The position numbers were made by a program, and so were the translations under genes. The notes beneath the pieces were generated by a model. It was not told where the DNA came from. It did no database searches and saw only the letters and a program-made list of their open reading frames with translations. A stretch of DNA of 64,000 bases, taken from Planotetraspora kaengkrachanensis (GTDB lineage: Bacteria > Actinomycetota > Actinomycetes > Streptosporangiales > Streptosporangiaceae). Of the stretch, positions 31,424 through 38,867 are shown piece after piece (the stretch's first letter is position 1; each line of letters begins with the position of its first letter). The stretch spans positions 186,001-250,000 of the forward strand of contig NZ_BONV01000004.1 in assembly GCF_016862895.1 (NCBI RefSeq). The letters are read 5' to 3'.

Positions 31424-33472
31424 GTGCCGACCGTTTCCCGGGCCGCACGCATCGCCACCGTGGTAACCGCCGCCTGCACACTCGCCGTCGTGCTGGGCCT
31501 CCTCCTCGCCGTACGGGCGGGACACCCGTTCGCGGAGCTCGCCACCGGATCCGAGCTACGGCAGAGCGTGCTGGCGCCGGCCTTCGGCGTGGCGGCGATC
31601 CTGGTGTTGCGCGGCCAGCCGGCCAACCGGTTCGGCTGGCTGCTGCTCACGGAGGCCGTGCTGAACGCCGTCACCGTGTCACTCGTCGGCGTGGTCGACG
31701 AGCTGCTGCCCTTCCCTGGACTCGTCGGCACCATTGGCGAGGTGCTCGCGCCGGTGGCCGCCTCGATCTGGTTGCCCGCGGTCGGCTTCGGGTTGGGATG
31801 GATCGCCCTGCTCTACCCGACCGGGAAGCTGCCGTCGCGGCGGTGGCGACCCGTGTTGTGGCTGGCCGCGCTCGGGCTGGCGGCGTTGTCGCTCGGTGGC
31901 CTGTTCAGCCGCGAGTTCCTGGTCGACGTCTTCCCCGGGCTGGCACACCCGTACGCCCCGGGGTGGGAGACCGCGCCGGTCGCTTTCGTCGGCCTGATCG
32001 CCATCGTCGGCGCCGGCGTGGCTTCGGTGGTCGGCCTTGTCGTGCGCTGGTGGCGGGCGGAGCCACCGCAGCGGGGCCAGCTCGGCTGGTTCCTGGTCGC
32101 GCTGTTCGGCCTGTTCGTCACCGGCCTGTTCAGCGTCGGCTGGCTGTTGTCGCTCGCGATGACGGTGGCGTTCCCGTTGTGCCTGGCCGCCGCCGTCCTG
32201 AGGCACGGCTGGTTCGACGGCGACCTCCTGCTGTCGCGCACCGTCGGGTACGCCCTGGTGTCGCTGCTCATCGTCGGCGTTTTCGCGTTCGGAGTCGGCG
32301 TCCTGGGGCGGACCCTGGGCGGCGCCGGGGTCGGTGCCGTCGTGGCGGCCGTCGCCGTCGCCGTCTTCCTCGCCCCGGTACGGGAGGCGGTGCAGCGGAT
32401 CACCGACCGGGCGGTGTACGGAGAACGGCGTGATCCGTACACGGCCATGACCCGCCTCGGCGAGCGACTCGCCACCGCACCCCATCCCGACGAGGTGCCC
32501 GCGACGGTCGTCGAGACCGTCCGGAGGAGCCTGCGCGTGCCGTACGCGGCGGTGTCCTTTCCCGGGGACTCCGCGCCCGCCGCGGACGCGGGTGAGCGGC
32601 CCGAGATCTGCCACGAGGTGCCGCTGCACTCTGCGGGCTCGCTGGTCGCGACCCTGGTCGTCGGCCTGCGGCCGGGGCAGCGCGCGCTCGACGTGGCCGA
32701 CGCGACGCTGCTGTCCGCCTTCTCGGCCCAGGTCGGCCCGGCGGTCGCCGCCGTACAGCTCACCCATGACCTGCGGCGCTCCCGGGAGCGGATCGTGCTG
32801 GCCCGCGAGGAGGAGCGCCGGCGCCTGCGCCGTGATCTCCATGACGGGCTCGGGCCCGCGCTGGCCGGAATGGCGCTGGGCATCGGGGCGGCCGCCCGGA
32901 CCGCGCAACGGGAGGGATCGTCGCTGACGGACCTTCTCGGCGGACTGGAGGGAGAGGCCCGGTCGGGGCTCAACGAGGTGCGCCGTATCGTGCACGACCT
33001 GCGCCCCGCGGCGCTGGACGAGTTGGGACTCATGGCGGCGCTGCGGCAACACGCCGAGACGGTGACGGTGCGTGACGGAGGGCTGAAGGTCACGGTGACC
33101 GGACCGGCGGAGCTGGACACGCTGCCGGCGGCGGTCGAGGTCGCCGCCTACCGGATCGTGATGGAGGCCGTGACCAACACCGTCCGGCATGCCCACGCCG
33201 GCAACTGCAGGATCAGCATCGACCTGGAGGATCGGCTGACGATCCGGGTCGCGGACGACGGGGTGGGCCTCACGCGGAAGGCCGGCCAGGGAGGCGGAGT
33301 AGGTCTCGCCTCGATGGCCGAGAGGGCGGCGGAGCTCGGGGGCGCCTTCGACGCGGCGACGGCCCCGGAGGGCGGTACGGTGATCACCGCGGTCCTGCAC
33401 GTGTCGGCTCAGGAAGGACCCACACCTCGAGAAGAGACGGCGGAGCCGTCGACGGCGGGAGGTGCCGCATGA
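31424..33472 (+). CDS. Sensor histidine kinase (HisKA_3) with large membrane domain
   Basis: A 682-residue kinase. The first ~300 residues contain about eight membrane helices. A GAF-like linker (RLGERLATAPHPDEVPATVV onward) precedes the phosphoacceptor helix AREEERRRLRRDLHDGLGPA, where the His in DLHDG is phosphorylated, and the ATPase domain (RIVMEAVTNTVRHAHAGNCR, GQGGGVGLASMAERA-like end). It starts at a GTG with a GAGAGGAGGG ribosome-binding site. The stop overlaps the ATG of the response regulator (ATGA), so this is a clear two-component pair. Confidence 0.92.
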   Translation: MPTVSRAARIATVVTAACTLAVVLGLLLAVRAGHPFAELATGSELRQSVLAPAFGVAAILVLRGQPANRFGWLLLTEAVLNAVTVSLVGVVDELLPFPGLVGTIGEVLAPVAASIWLPAVGFGLGWIALLYPTGKLPSRRWRPVLWLAALGLAALSLGGLFSREFLVDVFPGLAHPYAPGWETAPVAFVGLIAIVGAGVASVVGLVVRWWRAEPPQRGQLGWFLVALFGLFVTGLFSVGWLLSLAMTVAFPLCLAAAVLRHGWFDGDLLLSRTVGYALVSLLIVGVFAFGVGVLGRTLGGAGVGAVVAAVAVAVFLAPVREAVQRITDRAVYGERRDPYTAMTRLGERLATAPHPDEVPATVVETVRRSLRVPYAAVSFPGDSAPAADAGERPEICHEVPLHSAGSLVATLVVGLRPGQRALDVADATLLSAFSAQVGPAVAAVQLTHDLRRSRERIVLAREEERRRLRRDLHDGLGPALAGMALGIGAAARTAQREGSSLTDLLGGLEGEARSGLNEVRRIVHDLRPAALDELGLMAALRQHAETVTVRDGGLKVTVTGPAELDTLPAAVEVAAYRIVMEAVTNTVRHAHAGNCRISIDLEDRLTIRVADDGVGLTRKAGQGGGVGLASMAERAAELGGAFDAATAPEGGTVITAVLHVSAQEGPTPREETAEPSTAGGAA

Positions 33473-34119
33473 TCCGCGTCCTCATCGTCGACGACCATCC
33501 GGTCTTCCGCGCGGGGCTGCGGGCCGTACTGGGCGGAGAGGACTCCCTCGAGATGGCCGGCGAGGCCGCGGACGCCGCGCAGGCCCTCGCGGCGGCCCGC
33601 GAATGCGCGCCCGACGTCGTCCTGATGGACCTGCATCTTCCGGACGGCAGCGGCATCGACGCCACCCGGGCACTGCTCGCGGACCACCCCGGCGTCGCCG
33701 TGCTGGTGCTGACCATGCACGAGGACGAGGAGCGGCTGTTCGCCGCCATGCGCGCCGGCGCCCGCGGCTACCTGGTCAAGGGCGCGGATCAGGAACGGAT
33801 CGTCGCGGCGATCCACGCCGTCGCCGCCGGAGAGGTGGTCTTCGGCAGGGCGGTCGCGGACCAGGCGCTGGCCTTCCTGACAGGAGCGGGGACCCGCCGG
33901 CGGGTGGAGGGCCCGTTCCCGCAGCTCACCGAGCGGGAGGTGGAGGTGCTCGCCCTCGTGGGCCGGGGGCTTTCCAACGCCGACATCGCCCGGCGGCTGG
34001 TGCTCAGTGAGAAGACCGTGCGCAATCACGTGTCCAACGTGTTCGCGAAGATCCACGTCGCGGATCGGGTCCAGGCCGCGGTGAAGGCGCGCGAGGCCGG
34101 CTTGGTCGCCGACGGGTGA
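33469..34119 (+). CDS. LuxR/NarL-type response regulator
   Basis: A 216-residue regulator coupled to the kinase by a 4-bp overlap. Receiver acidic pair D8-D9, phospho-acceptor Asp54 in VLMDLHLP, and Lys near 104 in YLVKGAD. LuxR helix-turn-helix: LTEREVEVLALVGRGLSNAD, then SEKTVRNHVSNVFAKIHVAD. Targets unknown; the membrane protein upstream of the kinase is one candidate. A GC-rich hairpin follows the stop. Confidence 0.93.
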   Translation: MIRVLIVDDHPVFRAGLRAVLGGEDSLEMAGEAADAAQALAAARECAPDVVLMDLHLPDGSGIDATRALLADHPGVAVLVLTMHEDEERLFAAMRAGARGYLVKGADQERIVAAIHAVAAGEVVFGRAVADQALAFLTGAGTRRRVEGPFPQLTEREVEVLALVGRGLSNADIARRLVLSEKTVRNHVSNVFAKIHVADRVQAAVKAREAGLVADG

Positions 34120-34120
34120 G

Positions 34121-34151
34121 GCCGGCGAGCGTCTTACAGGGGGACGCCGGC
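34121..34151. terminator. Inverted repeat between convergent genes
   Basis: GCCGGCG (34121-34127) and CGCCGGC (34145-34151), between the response regulator and the AHSA1 gene. Confidence 0.45.
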
Positions 34152-34163
34152 GCGTCCGCGCCT

Positions 34164-34661
34164 TCAGGCCATGGCCAGCGCCTCGAAGTAGTCCTTCATC
34201 GAGGGGTAGTAGTCGGCGAAGTCGGGCAGGGGTGAGTCTTCGCGGGCGGCCACCAGCATGTCCAGGTAGTACTCCCAGCCCGGGCCCACCTCACCGACGC
34301 CGTCCTCGCCGGTCAGGTGGTGCACGAGCCGCAGTTCCGTCGAGCCGTCCGTCTCGGCCAGCGACAGTTCCAGCCGCCAGGCACCGAACTCGTCGGTCGT
34401 CGACAACGCCAGCCGTCTCGGCGGCTCGCACGCGTCGATCCGCATCTCGCACCACGGTGCCTGCTCCTCGTACGCCATCTGCACCTTGATGACCCGGCCT
34501 GGAGCGGCCTCGCCCTCCCACGGCCCGAACCAGCGGGCGGTCCGGTCGGATTCGGTGACACTGGCCCACACGTCCTCGGCGGACGCGCGGAACCTGCGGC
34601 TGACGACCAGATCGCTGCCGGTGGCGGTGCGAAGCAGCCGGCCGGTTGGCGTGAGAGTCAT
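34164..34661 (-). CDS. SRPBCC/AHSA1-domain protein
   Basis: A 165-residue START-like fold protein of the activator-of-Hsp90-ATPase-1 group: LVVSRRFRASAEDVWASVTE at the N-terminus, ARWFGPWEGEAAPGRVIKVQ and a C-terminal GWEYYLDMLVAARE helix. The cavity probably binds a small hydrophobic ligand. It overlaps the upstream ArsR gene by 4 bp, a common pairing in actinobacteria in which the ArsR repressor controls the pair. A second ArsR/AHSA1 pair occurs at 51528-52383. Confidence 0.85.
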   Translation of the reverse strand: MTLTPTGRLLRTATGSDLVVSRRFRASAEDVWASVTESDRTARWFGPWEGEAAPGRVIKVQMAYEEQAPWCEMRIDACEPPRRLALSTTDEFGAWRLELSLAETDGSTELRLVHHLTGEDGVGEVGPGWEYYLDMLVAAREDSPLPDFADYYPSMKDYFEALAMA

Positions 34662-35023
34662 GCGGTGTCCTTCCTTACTCGGTCACTTTCCTGGGACGCC
34701 GTGCGGCGCTCGCGCCGGGTCCGGTGGACCTCCGTCTCGAGTGCGTCGAGGCGGTGCTCCCACCCGGACGGCCGGGTGAACCGGCTGATCCACTCGGCGA
34801 GTTCGGTGAGAGGTCCGGCGTCGAGCGTGTAGAACCGCTGCCTGCCGACCAGTTCGTCGTGGACCAGCCCGCTCTCCCTGAGCACGCGAAGGTGCCGGCT
34901 CACGGCGGGCCTGCTGACGGAGAAACGCCCGGCGATCTGCCCCGCGGACAGCGGCCCGTTCCTGAGCATCAGCAGGATTTCGCGCCGTACGGGATCCATG
35001 ATCGCCGCCGCCACCTCGTCCAT
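34658..35023 (-). CDS. ArsR-family repressor
   Basis: A 121-residue winged-helix regulator. The HTH reads MDPVRREILLMLRNGPLSAG, then IAGRFSVSRPAVSRHLRVLR and the wing GLVHDELVGRQRFYTLD. No metal-binding Cys cluster is seen, so it is of the non-metal type. A perfect 11-bp inverted repeat starts 5 bp before its ATG and should be its own operator. It overlaps the AHSA1 gene and probably autoregulates the pair. Confidence 0.88.
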   Translation of the reverse strand: MDEVAAAIMDPVRREILLMLRNGPLSAGQIAGRFSVSRPAVSRHLRVLRESGLVHDELVGRQRFYTLDAGPLTELAEWISRFTRPSGWEHRLDALETEVHRTRRERRTASQESDRVRKDTA

Positions 35024-35027
35024 GCAG

Positions 35028-35053
35028 AAAGCGTAACCCCTTGGTTACGCTTT
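35028..35053. promoter_or_regulatory. ArsR operator, perfect 11-4-11 inverted repeat
   Basis: AAAGCGTAACC (35028-35038), CCTT, GGTTACGCTTT (35043-35053), directly in front of the ArsR start. Confidence 0.8.
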
Positions 35054-35145
35054 CGCGAGAGCCCGTACGCGCGTCTTTCGCGAGCCTGGGAAGTTTCGGC
35101 ACAGTAAGAGAGAGCCGATCGATCGGCACCGTTCGAGAGGGTTTG

Positions 35146-35862
35146 ATGAGCATCGACATCATCGACATACGGCCGCTCGCGGGACGCGTCTGGCTCGTTC
35201 CCGGCGACCCGGATCCGGACAACATCCGGGGCAGCGTCGCCGTCGTCGCCGACGACGCGGGGAGCGTGGTCGTCGACGCAGGGCAGAGCCCCACGCACGC
35301 CCGGGAGATCCGGCACGCCATGGACGCGGCGGGGTTGCCACCGGCCAGATGGCTGGTCTACACGCATCATCATTGGGATCACGTCTGGGGCGCGTGCGCC
35401 TGGCCCGACGTGGAGATCATCGGGCACGTCGCCGGACAGGAGATCCTCCGGCGTGAGGCGGCCCGGGCGTGGAGCCACCGCTACCTGCGTGACGAGGTCC
35501 GCGCGAATCCGCTCCTGGGCCCGAGCTTCCGCGCACGCGCGCTCGCGATGGACACCTGGGACGGCTTCACCGTCCTGCCGCCGCGACGCGTCTTCACCGA
35601 CGAACTGACCCTTCCCACCGGCGTACGGCTGCGCCATGTCGGCGGCGCGCACGCACCCGACTCGACGATCGTGCTCGTCCCCGACTCGTCCGTCGCGCTG
35701 CTCGGCGACTGCTACTACCCGCCGCCCGCGCATCTGCGTTCCCCCGACGACGCACCCGACCTGACGATGGTGGCGGGCCTCGTCCGCGACGAGTACGACT
35801 GGTACGTCGACAGCCACAGCGAGCCCTGGACCCTGGAGCAGGCGCGGTCGTTCAAGGCCTGA
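35146..35862 (+). CDS. MBL-fold metallo-hydrolase
   Basis: A 238-residue metallo-beta-lactamase-fold hydrolase. The metal motif HxHxDH is at H74-H-H76-W-D78-H79 in VYTHHHWDHVWG; further ligands are His in VGGAHAPDSTIV and Asp in LLGDCYY. The fold and length fit small thiolesterase or lactonase-like MBL proteins; substrate unknown. Start at the ATG at 35146, with CGAGAGGG just upstream; the frame from 35041 would begin inside the ArsR operator. It is convergent with the TROVE gene, with a long hairpin between. Confidence 0.87.
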   Translation: MSIDIIDIRPLAGRVWLVPGDPDPDNIRGSVAVVADDAGSVVVDAGQSPTHAREIRHAMDAAGLPPARWLVYTHHHWDHVWGACAWPDVEIIGHVAGQEILRREAARAWSHRYLRDEVRANPLLGPSFRARALAMDTWDGFTVLPPRRVFTDELTLPTGVRLRHVGGAHAPDSTIVLVPDSSVALLGDCYYPPPAHLRSPDDAPDLTMVAGLVRDEYDWYVDSHSEPWTLEQARSFKA

Positions 35863-35888
35863 CGCCTGCACGCTCCGCTGCACGCGCG

Positions 35889-35931
35889 GACGCCTCACGC
35901 CACCGCCCCCATGGAGGTGGCGCGAGGCGTC
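35889..35931. terminator. Bidirectional terminator MBL / TROVE
   Basis: GACGCCTC plus CGCCACC pair with GGTGGCG plus GAGGCGTC across an 11-nt loop, with one bulge per side: about 15 bp in all. Confidence 0.8.
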
Positions 35932-35946
35932 ACGCGCACAATGCGG

Positions 35947-37530
35947 TCAGAACGGCCAGCCGGCCGACCTGCCCGCCTCGAGCAGCGGGATCAGCCGGAA
36001 CGACGCGTCGGAGAACCCGCCGAACTCGTGCCGGTTCGCCTGGCCGGTCGGCATCGCCGCCGCTCGGTACCCCTGCAGGTTGAAGCCGTACAGCGGGATG
36101 TCCGCCGGCACCGCCGTGGTGACCCCGCTCGCGTAGTGGCCGGTCATGGTCTGCATGTCCGACAGGATCACCGCCCGATCGTGACCCTTCCACGAGCGCC
36201 GCAGCGAGTCGGCGATCTGGGTGCCGTGACCCACCTCGCCTATCCGTCCGCAGAACCGCTCGACCTCACGCAACACGGAAGCGCCGCGCCGGACCTCGTG
36301 CCGGAACGTCCCGTCGGCGAACCCGACGAGGTCGACCTGGTCGCCGCGGGCCGCGAGCGTCACGCCGAACAGCGCGGCGGCCTGGACCGGCGTGACCGTC
36401 GACCGTGCCGAGATCGCCCCGGACGTCATCGACGCCGAGGTGTCCACCAGGACCAGAGTCCGGCCCGTGAAGGACGGAACGTTCCGGGTGGCGAGCGTCA
36501 GCGCCCTGTCCAGCGCGTGGCCCCACCGCAGCGACGGCGCGTTGCGGTACGCCGAGTAGAACCGGAACGGCAGCTGCCGTGACCTGGCGACCTCCTCCGG
36601 GGCGGACAGCTTGGCCGCGATCTGCCCGGCCAGGTCGTCGTCGATGCCCGTCTCGTCGAAGTTCCTGAGGTTGCGAATGAGGGCCATGTACCCCATGGAC
36701 GGGATGATCGCCTCCCACGCCGCAGCGTCCATCGGACCCTGCAGCCAGCCCGCCAGCGCCTCCCACGTCATGCCCGCGGACCGAAGCCGTCCGGGGTCCG
36801 CGGCCATGACCGTGCGACGCTCGTCCACCGGCAGCGAGAGAAGCTCCGCGCGCCGGCGCAACATCCCGAGCGACTCCGGGATCGGCTTGTCCCGCTTGTG
36901 CCGGCGGTCGAGCGCGTGCACGAACAGGTCGCCCTGCGTGTGCTTGTCGTCGGCCGGCGCAGGGTGGACGAGATCGATCACATCGCCGAAGCGGAAGCCT
37001 CGCGCGTCGCCGTCGTACTTCGCCAGCGACCGCTCGGTGTACAGCCGCTGTACGGCGTCGGCGACGCCCCGCTTGACGGGCTTCGGGATCGCCCGGCCGT
37101 ACCGGGAGGTCCAGTAGGCGAGGGCCTCGCCGGGCTCGTCGGCACGCTGGAGCACGGACGCGACCAGCTCGCGGTTTCCTCCGTGTAGGCCGGCCGCGAG
37201 CCGGGCCCTGACCGCCTCGAGCGCGGCGACGACGGGCGCGGACCGCAGGTTGGCCTCGCCGCGCAGCCACGGCAGGAAGCGGCTCATCCAGTCGAGGTCC
37301 TCGACGGCGACCTGGTGCACGAGTGCGCGGAACCGTGCGTCGCGGTCGGCGGCGTTCTCATAGAAGGTGCTCTCGCCGACCATGTTGGAGACGGCGAGGA
37401 GGAAGAGCTCACCCTTCGCGTCGCGGACGTAGCCGGGGGCGCCCTCGTGCGTGGTGGTGGTCGGCGTGCGCCCGGTCGTGACCGGGCTGGTGACGGCCGG
37501 GCGGGCGGCGGTCGTGTTGAACTTCGACAT
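35947..37530 (-). CDS. rsr: TROVE-domain protein, bacterial Ro60 orthologue (Rsr-like)
   Basis: Ring-shaped RNA-binding protein of 527 residues that holds misfolded RNAs and Y RNAs and in bacteria can guide exonucleases such as PNPase. The TROVE HEAT-repeat region runs from about 30 to 350 (GAPGYVRDAKGELFLLAVSN, DLDWMSRFLPWLRGEANLRS, RNLRNFDETGI). It is followed by a von Willebrand A domain whose metal site D363-T-S-A-S367 is complete. Start at the ATG at 37530, with GGAAGGAG 8 nt upstream; this site lies in a hairpin. Upstream on the same strand are four Y-RNA-like genes, the last ending 45 nt before the ATG, so protein and RNAs probably form one transcription unit. Confidence 0.95.
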   Translation of the reverse strand: MSKFNTTAARPAVTSPVTTGRTPTTTTHEGAPGYVRDAKGELFLLAVSNMVGESTFYENAADRDARFRALVHQVAVEDLDWMSRFLPWLRGEANLRSAPVVAALEAVRARLAAGLHGGNRELVASVLQRADEPGEALAYWTSRYGRAIPKPVKRGVADAVQRLYTERSLAKYDGDARGFRFGDVIDLVHPAPADDKHTQGDLFVHALDRRHKRDKPIPESLGMLRRRAELLSLPVDERRTVMAADPGRLRSAGMTWEALAGWLQGPMDAAAWEAIIPSMGYMALIRNLRNFDETGIDDDLAGQIAAKLSAPEEVARSRQLPFRFYSAYRNAPSLRWGHALDRALTLATRNVPSFTGRTLVLVDTSASMTSGAISARSTVTPVQAAALFGVTLAARGDQVDLVGFADGTFRHEVRRGASVLREVERFCGRIGEVGHGTQIADSLRRSWKGHDRAVILSDMQTMTGHYASGVTTAVPADIPLYGFNLQGYRAAAMPTGQANRHEFGGFSDASFRLIPLLEAGRSAGWPF

Positions 37531-37534
37531 GGAG

Positions 37535-37563
37535 GGGCTCCTTCCTGCATATGGGAGGAGCCC
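37535..37563 (-). promoter_or_regulatory. Hairpin covering the TROVE ribosome-binding site
   Basis: In the transcript GGGCTCC (37557-37563) pairs with GGAGCCC (37535-37541), enclosing the GGAAGGAG ribosome-binding site. It may limit translation relative to the RNAs upstream. Confidence 0.55.
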
Positions 37564-37575
37564 GCGCTCAGAATC

Positions 37576-37710
37576 GTGCCCGAGATCGAGATCGGCGACG
37601 GATGCCAAGTGCTCTGGCCGCCTGAGCTACAGGGCCGAAACCCCGGCAGGACTCGAACCTGCGACCACTCGATCCCGAATCGAAGTAACCGTCGCCTGCG
37701 CACCGGGCAC
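37576..37710 (-). ncRNA. Y RNA-like gene 4 (with tRNA-like domain)
   Basis: 135 nt. Outer stem GTGCCCG (start) with CGGGCAC (end), internal loop with GTGCG on the 5' side and TCGATCT on the 3' side, inner stem GGCGACGG with CCGTCGCC. The apical part is a circularly permuted tRNA mimic: T arm GCAGG-TTCGAGT-CCTGC first, then a short closed acceptor stem (CGGGG with CCCTG), then a D arm TAGCTCAGGCGGCCAGAGCA. This is the YrlA topology described for bacterial Y RNAs, in which the Ro-binding stem enters through the anticodon position. TACTTC follows the inner stem as in the other three copies. Confidence 0.85.
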
Positions 37711-37727
37711 ATTCTGAATTCGTTTTC

Positions 37728-37822
37728 CTCCCGAGATCAAAGGCGGCGGCAGTGTGCGGGTGTCGAAACCCGCCACCCGAAGGTGTTCAACCAAGAAGTA
37801 ACTGCCGCCATCGCACCGGGAG
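37728..37822 (-). ncRNA. Y RNA-like gene 3 (no tRNA-like D arm)
   Basis: 95 nt. Outer stem CTCCCG with CGGGAG; inner stem GGCGGCAGT with ACTGCCGCC, 9 bp perfect; conserved loop boxes GTGCG and TTGATCT and the TACTTC motif are kept. The top carries CACC-TTCG-GGTG and a T-arm-like hairpin GCGGGT-TTCGAC-ACCCGC but no D arm. It is separated by 17 nt from its neighbours on both sides. Confidence 0.82.
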
Positions 37823-37839
37823 ATGCGTATGAAGTTGTG

Positions 37840-37914
37840 CCTCCCCGAGATCGGAGGTGGTACCGGCTGGATTTCTTTTGGGGAGAAGTAGCCGGGACCT
37901 TCGCACCGGGGAGG
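37840..37914 (-). ncRNA. Y RNA-like gene 2 (compact)
   Basis: 75 nt. Outer stem CCTCCCCG with CGGGGAGG, 8 bp perfect; inner stem GGTCCCGGCT with AGCCGGTACC (one mismatch). Loop boxes GTGCGAA and CGATCT are conserved; the apical loop is only about 20 nt, beginning ACTTCTCC. This form has no effector module at all and resembles a minimal Ro-binding stem. Confidence 0.8.
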
Positions 37915-37932
37915 TGCCTGCCAAGTTGTGTC

Positions 37933-38067
37933 CCACCCGAGGTCGGAGCGGCGACGGCGACCAAGTGTCCTGGGCCGCTGGACGACGCCGGCGTGAACCG
38001 GCGGCGGGATTCGAACCCGCGTTTCTCCTTTTGCAGAGGAAGTAACCGTTGCCTTCGCACCGGGAGG
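37933..38067 (-). ncRNA. Y RNA-like gene 1 (with tRNA-Glu-like domain)
   Basis: 135 nt, first in the array. Outer stem CCTCCCG with CGGGTGG (one T-T mismatch), inner stem GGCAACGG with CCGTCGCC (one mismatch), conserved boxes GTGCGAA and CGACCT, and TACTTC. The apex again has T arm GCGGG-TTCGAAT-CCCGC, closed acceptor stem CGCCGG with CCGGCG, then a D arm TCGTCCAGCGGCCCAGGAC that looks like tRNA-Glu. No anticodon arm is present, so it is not a tRNA gene. Confidence 0.85.
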
Positions 38068-38228
38068 TACAAGATCAGACGATATCCGGCGCGATATTCG
38101 GCGCGCATTCTGTTTTTTCCGTGACCGGCGAATTACGGGGGGCGGCCGAACCGGGAGTGCCATGGCTTCGACGGGCGCCGGGAGAATCCGGCGATTCGCG
38201 TTTCCGTCGTTTCCCGGGGGCCGGGCCG
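38068..38228 (-). promoter_or_regulatory. Presumed promoter region of the Y RNA/TROVE unit
   Basis: Contains two tandem 12-bp units, ATATCCGGCGCG and ATATTCGGCGCG (plus strand 38082-38105), just before Y RNA gene 1, and a TATCGT hexamer on the minus strand as a possible -10 box. Not verified. Confidence 0.4.
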
Positions 38229-38798
38229 TCAGGCTCTGCCGTACCAGGTCACGGCGGCTCCGTTGGAGAAGGACCGTGTGCGTGACGGGGTGAAGAGCGT
38301 GGGCCGGAAGGCTCCGGAGAAGGCGGAGACGCCGCCCCCCGCGACGACGGGGTAGCTCTTGACGATCAACTCGTCGATCTCCGGGAGCAGTGAGCCGGCC
38401 AGCTTCCCGCCTCCGCACAGCCAGATGTCCAGGCCGTCCTCCTTCTTCAGCCGTCGGACGAGCGAGACGGGGTCGCCGCCGACCAGTTCGACCTCGGGAT
38501 CCGCGATCTCCGGTGTCGTCGTGGAGACGACGTACTGCCTCAGGTGCGCGTAGGGGCTGGTGACACCGACGTCGAGCCCCGGCTGGTACGTGCCCCTTCC
38601 CATCACCACGGTGTCGAAATGCCCGTTGGGCGCGTCGAGACCGATCTGGGATCGGATGTGGCTGGGAACGATCTCCGGATACTCAGCGGTCATCCACGCG
38701 GTCATGTCGTCCGACAGTGGATAGAAGTCGAACTCCCCGCCGGGTCCGGCGATGTAGCCGTCGATGCTCACGCCGACGTAATAAACGAGCTTTCGCAT
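38229..38798 (-). CDS. Dihydrofolate reductase-family protein (RibD C-terminal-like)
   Basis: A 189-residue protein of the RibD-C/DHFR fold: MRKLVYYVGVSIDGYIAGPG at the N-terminus, VVMGRGTYQPGLDVG near 67 and IWLCGGGKLAGSLL near 125 are the family NADPH-binding segments. These stand-alone proteins are putative reductases of unknown substrate. It is divergent from a TetR gene, with two AGTACT palindromes between, so it is probably the TetR target. It ends about 160 bp before the Y RNA array on the same strand, so read-through is possible. Confidence 0.85.
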   Translation of the reverse strand: MRKLVYYVGVSIDGYIAGPGGEFDFYPLSDDMTAWMTAEYPEIVPSHIRSQIGLDAPNGHFDTVVMGRGTYQPGLDVGVTSPYAHLRQYVVSTTTPEIADPEVELVGGDPVSLVRRLKKEDGLDIWLCGGGKLAGSLLPEIDELIVKSYPVVAGGGVSAFSGAFRPTLFTPSRTRSFSNGAAVTWYGRA

Positions 38799-38813
38799 TG
38801 ATGCGGTCCATTC

Positions 38814-38851
38814 GTAGTACTCTGTCTGTAGTGGTTTGAACGTAGTACTAC
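38814..38851. promoter_or_regulatory. TetR operators, two sites
   Basis: GTAGTACT (38814-38821) and the perfect palindrome GTAGTACTAC (38842-38851), in the divergent gap. Confidence 0.6.
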
Positions 38852-38867
38852 AAATGGAGTGGTGTCA

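Noticed and set aside
37576-38067. tRNA genes suggested by GGTTCGAATCC-type T arms and TAGCTCAG-type D arms on the minus strand
   Set aside because: T arm precedes D arm, there is no anticodon arm and no CCA-ready acceptor; the elements fit permuted Y RNA modules instead.
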